DNA from: Haematococcus lacustris
Lineage: Eukaryota; Chlorophyta; Chlorophyceae; Chlamydomonadales; Haematococcaceae
Direction of reading: 5' to 3'
Assembly (NCBI GenBank): GCA_030144725.1
Contig: JASKMD010000031.1
Coordinates: 7,246,808 to 7,310,807, forward strand
Length of the DNA: 64,000 nt
This document shows, in pieces, positions 56,234 through 64,000 of this stretch. A program made the position numbers and the translations under genes. The notes below the pieces were generated by a model. It was given only the letters and a program-made list of their open reading frames with translations. It was not told the DNA's origin and did not search any database. Each line of letters begins with the position of its first letter. The first letter of the stretch is position 1.

Positions 56234-56990
56234 ACCTGACTACCTGCCCGGCTGCAAGGCATGGCTGCGCTGTGATGTCAGAGGAAGCCCTGGCACCATG
56301 CCAGGTTGGTAGACAGCCCTCCATACGTGGTGCTTCTCATGCATGGTGCCCTGCCAATTATTAAAGGTAACCTCAAGGGCAGGCACCCTAGCTTTGTTCA
56401 GATCCAGTTTGTTCCAGCACATGTATTCCCTACAAGTCAGCCAGGACTGTGTTGTCAGATGCCTGACTGATTCCCGACCCCCATCCGGAGGTGGGGCGAC
56501 TCTTCTTCGCCCGCACACTATGGCAGGTGTCTGACCCACAGGTCGTCACAGGGGCTCCCCCGGGCTGCCTGTGACACCCAGGCCTGTCCATCACTGCTGC
56601 ATGACAGGCTGTCCATGCCCCAGATTTGTTCCCTTGGTCACGGACAGACCCTGAGGCACAGCTGCTGGTGTCAAGCAGCCAGCTGCCATGTCTAGCTCGT
56701 TCTGCCACAGGTGCCATGTCGATCTTGTCTAGCTTGTTCAGCCGCAGGTCTGCTTCTTGCGTGGGGTGCAGCTACCCGTTTTGTTTTTGCATCACCAGTG
56801 ACAACCAGGGGTTGACGTTGTACATGGTGCACACGCAAGAATGGATGCTAGGCAGGATGCATGTGGAGCCCCTACATGTGCTACTCCTTGCATACATAAT
56901 CACAGTCATCTCGTCTGTGTCTGTCTATGGCCAACAAGTTGAAATGGCAGCTAAGGCCTGGCCTGGTTTTGTGTCCCGCTCCATGTAATT

Positions 56991-57876
56991 GATATGTAAT
57001 GGACCTCACTTCCGCCCCACTCCGGTTGCCGGCGCTCCGGTTAGATGCCAACCTGATGCACACCCCAACACAGCCACTCCGCTTGGATAATGTAACTAAA
57101 TCCCTGAGATGCCCCCGAGGGCGAAACGCAAGCGCCCCGTCTCTCCCACTCGGAGTGCAGCCGGTAAGCCGAGATGCTCAACGACAGGCTAGACTCCCCC
57201 GAAGCTAACTGACGACGCGACGCAGTGTGCGCCACGCGACATTGCGACTCCGTGCATCAAATCCTGCCGTGCGTGTGCTGTGCTTTCCCGTGTCTGCAGC
57301 TGCCAGTGGCAGTGGGCAGCAAGTCCAGGGGCAGGGGCAGCCTGTCAAGGTAGTAATTGCAGAGAGGCGCCAGGTCATCAAGGCAGCTCTGCGTGGTCTT
57401 GTGGAGGCAGCCCAGCCTGACCTCAGCCCAGCTGAGGTAGACGCAGTTGTGGCAGAGGTCAACAAGCGTATGACCATGGGCAGCAAGCAGTGTGTCCTGG
57501 CAGCAGTCATGAGCCTGACAGTGTTGCTCCTGTCCTTCCTAGGTCAGCCCACTCCAGGGTTCCCAGCAGCAGCAGGTCCAGCCCCAGGTCCCCCTCCCCC
57601 ACCTGACCCAGCCCACCCTCCCTATGCCCACCCCCGCATTCCCACACGCATCTCCCCCCGCACAGCAGCCGCCCCAGCCCAGCTGCCTCCCCCAGTGCAG
57701 CTGGGTATCTGGGATCCACAGCTGCTGGCACAGATCAGGGACGCCATGGAGCTGATTGCCAAGGCCAGCGTGATTGAGCACATGATGCGTGGCCCCCACC
57801 ACCACGGCATCAGGCTGCTGCCCGGTGAGGTGGCTGCCTTTGAGCAGCCCAGCAGTGCCTGGCCGGTGGTTGGGAG
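56991..57876 (+). pseudogene. detached Fanzor N-terminal module, copy 2
   Basis: Identical in layout to 51965-52850 (offset 5026). Exon 1 is at 57108-57162 and exon 2 from 57298. It ends at the same AWPV break, so the truncation predates the duplication. Confidence 0.72.
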
Positions 57877-58052
57877 TCGGACCGAGTCTGCTCCCAAATA
57901 GAAGGCAGGGCAGTGCCCGCAAAGATGAGCTTTCTCGCATGCAGCATTGTATACGTGCACTACCAAAGCAAAGTCTCAATAATGCACGTAACGGCAGTGA
58001 CTAGGCATCTCATGCTCTTTAACCCACTGACATTGCATTGATGTCTTCCATC

Positions 58053-58494
58053 CAGTGATGGGTAATACGTGTATCGATACAGGAAATACAAGAAAATACA
58101 AGAAAAAACGTGTACTTTTTGTATCGATACAATACAGCGATACAGAGGCAACATGTCACGCGTGAAAGGAGCAGCGCAGCCAGTCTGCAGCCTGTCCTTG
58201 ATGTCTGGGCAGCACGGCGACGTCGGAAAGTCAGGGCCTCCCAACTCTGATGTTCTTGCATGTAAAACCGGCACATGCGACCGACTGCTCCGGGAGCAGG
58301 CCGATAGCTTTAGCCCCGCGCGGCATGCCTTTAGCGCGGACTCTAGTATTGGAAGCAACCAGCAGCTGCATCGAAGGCATCCACGCAACTTGCCGGCCGG
58401 CACTTGTATTTTTTTAATACGATACGTGTATTTTTGTATTATACAAAAAATACGTATCGGTATCGATACACGTATCTTGTATTACCCATCACTG
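58053..58494. mobile_element. intact 442-bp hAT MITE
   Basis: Terminal inverted repeats begin CAGTGATGGGTAATACGTG (left) and end with the near-inverse TACCCATCACTG. A perfect 8-bp target duplication CTTCCATC is at 58045-58052 and 58495-58502. The inner arms are rich in GTATCGATAC motifs. No coding capacity. Confidence 0.93.
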
Positions 58495-58502
58495 CTTCCA
58501 TC

Positions 58503-58692
58503 TGAAGGTGTTGTAATAGTCAATACTAAAAGGAGGAAAAAATGGGTTCATCAGGGAGACCTGAACAGCCCCCTTGTCTCTCACTAGGGCCTCCACTTCA
58601 GTCGGACCACTAGCAGGACTACTCGAGATGGTGTTTTGGAGCTGTGGAGTTATGTTCTCATGCACATGACACATGCGCATGGACGCCTACCA
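58503..58692. repeat. tail repeat of the Fanzor-associated family
   Basis: CTCTCACTAGGGCCTCCACTT, GGACCACTAGCAGGACTACT and CGCCTACCACCTG match blocks at 240-370, 49415-49480 and 23800-23890. It ends at the palindrome where integrase sequence begins. Confidence 0.6.
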
Positions 58693-58773
58693 CCTGTCGC
58701 GTTGTAAGCGTGCGATGTGACCTGTAACATGTACTCTGTTACAGGTCACATCGCACGCTTACAACGCGACAGG
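58693..58773. repeat. 36-bp perfect palindrome at repeat/integrase junction, copy 1
   Basis: Arms 58693-58728 and 58738-58773 are exact inverse copies (CCTGTCGCGTTGTAAGCGTG...), with a 9-bp loop. The right arm is the start of the integrase coding sequence; the left arm is its inverse. Confidence 0.97.
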
Positions 58774-59887
58774 GCCAAGGCTTACCGGTATGAGGCAGAC
58801 CAGCTGCTACGGGTCATGGCCAATGGCAGCGCCAAGGTTGTGCCAGCCCCAGCCACTCGTGATCAGCTTGTGCTCAACATGCATGGCAGCAATGGGCACT
58901 TTGGGGTGCGACGCACTACTGCCATGCTCTTGCACAACCATTGGTGGGCAGGTATCCATGCCGATGTAGCACGCATCCTCAAATCCTGCCATGTGTGTGA
59001 TAGGGCTAGGGCTAGCTTCAACCTTCGTGCTGCCCAGCTGTCACCCCTGCCAGTGCAAGGACTTTTCTATCGCTGGGGCGTGGACCTGGCTGGCCCGCTT
59101 CCCCGCACCCGTCACGGCAATGAGTACCTAATGGTGTGCATCGAGCACCTAACCAAGCATGTGGAGCTAGTGCCCATTCCTGACAAGCTGGCCACCACCA
59201 CAGCCTACCACTTTCATCACCAAGTGCTGGGCCGCTTTGGGGCTAGCGCCGAGGTCCTCACCGACGGGGGCCGTGAGTTCCAAGGGGAGTTTGCTGATCT
59301 CTTGCAGCGCCATTTGATTGACCACCGTGTCACCTCCCCTCACCACCCCCAGGCAGATGGGCTGGCCGAGCGGGCGGTGCAGACTTTCAAGGATGCCCTC
59401 CGCAAACACATTGCTGTCAGTGGTGACCCTGCTGCCTGGGACGAGGCCCTGCCCGCCATTGCCCTAGGTTACCGTGTCTCACCACAGGAAGCCACTAAGT
59501 GCAGTCCTTACTCTTTGCTGTATGGCCGCGCACCCGTGCTCCCCCCTGCAGTCGTCCAGCGCATGGCGCGCCCGGTCAACCTTGACGACCCAGTGGTGGC
59601 TGCCCACGACCTCCTGGAGCGCTCTGCCGTGTTGAGCCGGGAAACAGCTGCCGCCATGGGCAATATCCGCATCGCCCAACACCGTGACACCCTGCGTTAT
59701 GCCACCACCCACAGCGGCAGCTACAAGCCAGCTGCCCGTCAGCTGCACCCTGGCTCCTTTGTGTGGACACAACGCCCCCAGGCCAACACCTTGCAGCTCG
59801 GTGCCCGCCCAGAAATCTACAGGGTGGTGTCAGTGGGTGCTAATGGGGTAGCTCGTCTCATGGGCAAATGCGGAAGGGTTATGGCTG
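58741..59887 (+). pseudogene. retroelement integrase fragment, copy 1
   Basis: The open frame shows the H2C2 zinc-binding region (HGSNGHFG...KSCHVCDRAR) and a DDE core with Asp in WGVDLAGPLP, Asp in EVLTDGGREFQ and Glu in DGLAERAVQTF. A C-terminal region follows with LHPGSFVWTQRP. RT and RNase H are absent on the left. It is identical to 62417-63563 and breaks off at 59887, where unrelated sequence follows and the frame ends at 60279 without meaning. Confidence 0.85.
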
Positions 59888-60007
59888 GTCGAGGCTGGGT
59901 CGAAAGTTGCAGTAAACGTCGAGGCGTAGCCGAGACGTTTACGCAGCTTGAGACCTGGCCGAGACTGTTATTTGGACGTGAACAGCGCTGGCCGAGACAT
60001 TATGCGA
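59888..60007. other. 120-bp junction segment with short inverted repeats
   Basis: Contains AACGTCGAGGC and the near-inverse GCCGAGACGTT plus repeated CTGGCCGAGAC. Not recognised. Confidence 0.5.
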
Positions 60008-60330
60008 TATCCCTATACATTACGGGCACACGATTTGGAGCCTCGCTGCTATTGCGGCTGTGCTCCACGCGTCGTAGACGACAGCAGAACCAGTGCGCAT
60101 ACCACGCTCTTTCTTGGTGGTTGTGCACTTTTGCTGTAAATGTCTGCGCTTTCCCCGTAAATGTGTGCAAGTCGTGCACTTTTTCAGTAAATGTCTGCAC
60201 TTTTCCCGTAAATGTGTGCAAGTCGTGCACTTTTCCTGTAATTGTTTGCAAGTCACCCCCTCTTCACTCTTTACTCTAGGACAAACTTCCATCCGCAGCC
60301 TCACCCATACCAGCTTGCCCAACAGCTAAA

Positions 60331-61974
60331 ATGCCAGACAGCACCTACACCGTCAGCAGCGGCAGCATTGGCGACGAAGACGACCAGTGCGGCAGTGACA
60401 ACGACTTCGAGATACCAACATATAACCTTCTTCCTCCTCCGCTAGAGGTCGCAACAGCACGTTTGGCAGCTACGAGGCTCGACGGTGAGACGCGTTGACG
60501 GACCTTAGCGTTGACCCCTTTTGACTTCTTGCATCTTTTGACTACACCACGTCTGTTGCGCAACAGGGTCCCCGGAGTTTAAAGTGGCTGGGCAGCCCAA
60601 CACCGCCGTTGCAGCTGTCGCAGGAGCTCGCTTGGCTGAAGCAGATCGCGTGGCTGCGCCGCTTAAACCGGCCATTGCAGATGCGGCAACGGAGCCTCGG
60701 TCCAAGGTTGCCTTGCAACTATCTTATCGTCGTCCCTTGCAACTGTCTAATCGTGGACCGTAACCATTGTGTTGCACCGCCCCGCAGCGACTGCCGAGCA
60801 GCAAACGGCGCAAGTGGCAAACGAGGACACTGAGCAGGTCCTTGACAGGTTTCTAAAAGACACGGACATTGTGGACCTGACAATCCGCTGCAAGGCAGCG
60901 CCGGCAACCATGATCAAGAATAAGAGTCAGCTGAACACTAGCTACAGCATGTTGGAGTCTGTTCTAGACAGTGGTAAACTCCCCGACAAGCCCTCATGTT
61001 TTTCATTGGCATGCCTTGTCATGTCCTGGATTGCTATCCCGCCTTTGCCACCCTCATACTTAGGTGGTGAACAAGCATGCTGCTGCTGCTGCTGCTGCTG
61101 CTGCCTTGTTGTTGCTGTAGTTGCCCTCTTGCTACTGCTGCTGCCCTGCAGCTGCTGCTGCCCCGCTACTGCCGCTGCTGCTGCTGTTGTTGCCCCCCTG
61201 CTGCTGCTGCTGCTGCTGCTGCCCTGTTGTTGCTGCCCTGCTGCTGTTGTTGCTGCTGCCCTGCTGTTGCTGCTTCCGCCCTGCTCCTGTTGCTGCCCAA
61301 CTGTTGCTACCCTGTTGTTGCTGCCCGTCTGCTGCTGCTGCCCGGCTGCTGCTGCTGCTGCTGTTGTTGCCCTCCTGCTGCTGTTGCTGTCCCGCTGCTG
61401 CTGCTTCCCTGCTGCTGTTGCTGCTTCCCGGCTGCTGCTGCCCGGCTGCTGCTGCTGCCCTGCTGCTGCTGCTGCTGCCCGGCTGCTGCTGCTGCCGCCC
61501 TGCTGCTGCTGCCGCCCGGCTGCTGCTGCTGCCGCCCGGCTGCTGCTGCTGCCGCCCGGCCGCTGCTGCTGCCGTTATGCTGCTGCTGCTGCTGCTGCCA
61601 TGCTGCTGCCACTGCCCGGCTGCTGCTGCTGCTGCTACTACCGCTGTTGCTGGCCTGGCGGCGGTGTCCCTGGCAGTTGGACAGGCGTCGATGCCCTTGG
61701 CTGCTGGCATGCAAGCAGCCACCCTGCCCGGGGCTTGGCAGCCCGGGGCTGCTCAATTGGTCGGCAAGGCAAGCGGGCAGCATGTTGCTGCTCCTCCTGG
61801 CTACGGGAAATGGCGGCCTTGGAACCCTTATGCGACACCCAGCCGGCTCGTACCCTTGCCGCTCCCTGGCCGTGCATCCCCAATGCACCATGGATTGATC
61901 CGCAAGCACTTCCACGCCCACGAAGCAGCTGGCAAGGCTGTGAAGATGAAGCTTCTGGCAGCTGCCGCTATCTA
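60331..61974 (+). CDS. unrecognised spliced gene inside transposon K
   Basis: Exon 60331-60484 starts MPDSTYTVSSGSIGDEDD and ends at a GTGAGA donor. An exon from 60567 continues in phase (SPEFKVAGQPNTAVAAVAGA). A further exon from about 60789 reads TAEQQTAQVANEDTEQVLDR, then IVDLTIRCKAAPATMIKN, and ends at 60972 before GTAAAC. After the CTG tract a frame reads PPGYGKWRPWNPYATPS to a stop at 61974. An acidic N-terminus and Ala/Gln-rich sequence are all that can be said. No known domain. Exon joins beyond the first are tentative. Confidence 0.4.
61077..61645. repeat. CTG/CCG-rich trinucleotide tract
   Basis: About 570 bp of interrupted GCTGCTGCTGCCCGGCTG-type repeats. All three plus frames read poly-Cys, poly-Leu or poly-Ala, so coding is not supported here. 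Confidence 0.95.
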
Positions 61975-62142
61975 GGGTTACTATAATTACATGGTTCGGG
62001 CTGTAGAGCGCCGGCAACTACAACTTTTACCGGCGGACTTTTGCCGTGCTTGCTGTAATTGTCCGAGTCTGTTCAACATAACCGTATAAATCAACAATTA
62101 CGACAAAATAACAATAAATTATTCTCCCGTAATGTATAGGGA

Positions 62143-62368
62143 TACACGTATCTTGTATTACCCATCACTGCTTCCATCTGAAGGTGTTGTAATAGTCAAT
62201 ACTAAAAGGAGGAAAAAATGGGTTCATCAGGGAGACCTGAACAGCCCCCTTGTCTCTCACTAGGGCCTCCACTTCAGTCGGACCACTAGCAGGACTACTC
62301 GAGATGGTGTTTTGGAGCTGTGGAGTTATGTTCTCATGCACATGACACATGCGCATGGACGCCTACCA
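62143..62368. repeat. second copy of the MITE end and tail repeat
   Basis: 62141-63563 repeats 58465-59887 at offset 3676. The copy begins inside the right end of the hAT MITE, immediately at the TA following transposon K. Confidence 0.93.
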
Positions 62369-62449
62369 CCTGTCGCGTTGTAAGCGTGCGATGTGACCTG
62401 TAACATGTACTCTGTTACAGGTCACATCGCACGCTTACAACGCGACAGG
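62369..62449. repeat. 36-bp perfect palindrome, copy 2
   Basis: Exact copy of the palindrome at 58693-58773. Confidence 0.97.
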
Positions 62450-64000
62450 GCCAAGGCTTACCGGTATGAGGCAGACCAGCTGCTACGGGTCATGGCCAAT
62501 GGCAGCGCCAAGGTTGTGCCAGCCCCAGCCACTCGTGATCAGCTTGTGCTCAACATGCATGGCAGCAATGGGCACTTTGGGGTGCGACGCACTACTGCCA
62601 TGCTCTTGCACAACCATTGGTGGGCAGGTATCCATGCCGATGTAGCACGCATCCTCAAATCCTGCCATGTGTGTGATAGGGCTAGGGCTAGCTTCAACCT
62701 TCGTGCTGCCCAGCTGTCACCCCTGCCAGTGCAAGGACTTTTCTATCGCTGGGGCGTGGACCTGGCTGGCCCGCTTCCCCGCACCCGTCACGGCAATGAG
62801 TACCTAATGGTGTGCATCGAGCACCTAACCAAGCATGTGGAGCTAGTGCCCATTCCTGACAAGCTGGCCACCACCACAGCCTACCACTTTCATCACCAAG
62901 TGCTGGGCCGCTTTGGGGCTAGCGCCGAGGTCCTCACCGACGGGGGCCGTGAGTTCCAAGGGGAGTTTGCTGATCTCTTGCAGCGCCATTTGATTGACCA
63001 CCGTGTCACCTCCCCTCACCACCCCCAGGCAGATGGGCTGGCCGAGCGGGCGGTGCAGACTTTCAAGGATGCCCTCCGCAAACACATTGCTGTCAGTGGT
63101 GACCCTGCTGCCTGGGACGAGGCCCTGCCCGCCATTGCCCTAGGTTACCGTGTCTCACCACAGGAAGCCACTAAGTGCAGTCCTTACTCTTTGCTGTATG
63201 GCCGCGCACCCGTGCTCCCCCCTGCAGTCGTCCAGCGCATGGCGCGCCCGGTCAACCTTGACGACCCAGTGGTGGCTGCCCACGACCTCCTGGAGCGCTC
63301 TGCCGTGTTGAGCCGGGAAACAGCTGCCGCCATGGGCAATATCCGCATCGCCCAACACCGTGACACCCTGCGTTATGCCACCACCCACAGCGGCAGCTAC
63401 AAGCCAGCTGCCCGTCAGCTGCACCCTGGCTCCTTTGTGTGGACACAACGCCCCCAGGCCAACACCTTGCAGCTCGGTGCCCGCCCAGAAATCTACAGGG
63501 TGGTGTCAGTGGGTGCTAATGGGGTAGCTCGTCTCATGGGCAAATGCGGAAGGGTTATGGCTGAGAATGTTTGCAACCTCGCACCCTGCCACCTTCCCGA
63601 CATCGACCCAACTATCGACCACACTCTGGCACGCCCCACTGCTGATTTTCCCTGCTCCATCTGCAAATCCCCCACCGACGCTGACCGCATGCTGCTGTGT
63701 GATGGCTGTGGCTGTGGATATCACATGTTCTGCCTTACTCCCAAACTGACCTTTGTACCTGAGGGTATATGGCTGTGCGCAGACTGCACCAACCGTGGCA
63801 CCACCGCCCTCGAGGTGCAGCGCCGTACCCAGGCCGTGGCCACACAGCCTGCCGCAACTTCCCTTCATGAGGTCTTCACCACCAAGCCGGGGCGGGATCG
63901 AGCCGCTGCCGCACAACGGCTGCACGGGCGTGTGGTGCGCCACACTGGCACCGGGCTGTGGGGCGTGCTACGCTTCAAGGGGCAGCAATTCCACCCACGC
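62417..64000 (+). CDS. retroelement integrase with C-terminal PHD finger, copy 2 (runs off window)
   Basis: Same integrase as 58741-59887 (H2C2, DDE residues intact), but the frame continues past GKCGRVMA. It carries a PHD finger at 63653-63787 in the same frame: CSICKS, then MLLCDGCGCGYHMFC (Cys-x2-Cys-x4-His-x2-Cys), then IWLCADC. A basic region and a final GLWGVLRFKGQQFHPR follow to the window edge. PHD fingers bind histone tails, so targeting of integration is plausible. No LTR or RT is seen on the 5' side; the unit starts at the palindrome and is therefore 5' truncated. Confidence 0.88.

Larger units (their letters stand above)
55586..58465. repeat. direct segmental duplication, copy 2
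   Basis: Near-identical copy of 50560-53439, beginning at CTCGACACCCTCC. Unlike copy 1, it continues through the whole hAT MITE. Confidence 0.95.
60010..62142. mobile_element. TIR DNA transposon 'K', 2.1 kb
   Basis: Perfect 17-bp inverted ends, TCCCTATACATTACGGG (60010-60026) and its inverse (62126-62142), flanked by TA on both sides (60008-60009, 62143-62144). Subterminal repeats at 60119-60250 alternate CCCGTAAATGTGTGCAAGTC with CAGTAAATGTCTGCAC; the CCCGTAA core echoes the TIR. A candidate spliced gene lies inside, followed by a CTG-rich tract. A TA duplication would fit Tc1/mariner-like or related groups, but no DDE transposase is visible. Confidence 0.8.

Noticed and set aside
61077..61645. 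400-codon frames of poly-Cys/Leu/Ala
   Set aside because: Open only because of the CTG/CCG trinucleotide tract; all three frames are equally open.

Overview
This window looks like nuclear DNA of a chlorophyte green alga, most likely Chlamydomonadales. The host genes have many short GT-AG introns. There is a retinoblastoma-related gene of the MAT3 type, a UGUAA-type polyadenylation motif behind one gene, and abundant CAG/CTG and GC-rich simple repeats. The genus cannot be read from the sequence. Two runs of exactly 500 N (26440-26939, 53440-53939) are assembly gaps.

Four host genes could be reconstructed exon by exon. (1) A minus-strand 8-exon gene (20768-22095) encodes a 213-residue protein with two SpoVS-like (Alba-superfamily) domains, a fold best known from bacteria. 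(2) Head to head with it, the plus-strand NRDE2 gene (22887-33202) encodes an RNA-surveillance/nuclear-RNAi factor and is crossed by the first gap. (3) Convergent to NRDE2 is a 3-exon SLX9-like ribosome-biogenesis gene (34603-35582, minus). (4) A 13-exon retinoblastoma-related gene (44082-51207, plus) encodes 1405 residues, with N-terminal, A-pocket and B-pocket regions.

Most of the rest is mobile DNA. 1-4150: dispersed repeats carrying a nested hAT element with a perfect 8-bp target duplication. 4155-9526: a minus-strand Ty3/gypsy chromovirus with Gag, protease, RT, RNase H, integrase, chromodomain and a PHD finger. 9527-20306: three near-identical 3541-bp units (non-coding LTR elements sharing LTRs) in tandem. 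35957-43010, plus scattered pieces elsewhere: a family of Fanzor-like (eukaryotic TnpB relative) nuclease genes and fragments. 50560-58494: a ~2.9-kb direct duplication containing the 3' end of the retinoblastoma gene, a Fanzor N-terminal module and a hAT MITE, split by a gap and a minus-strand gag gene. 58465-64000: two copies of a second retroelement integrase region, one ending in a PHD finger, separated by a TIR DNA transposon.

The host genes are housekeeping or cell-cycle genes that have tolerated heavy transposon load in introns and intergenic space. The most unusual items are the Fanzor family with a consistently altered zinc ribbon, the tandem SpoVS gene, PHD fingers in two different retroelements, and copies of the retinoblastoma C-terminal exon outside the gene.
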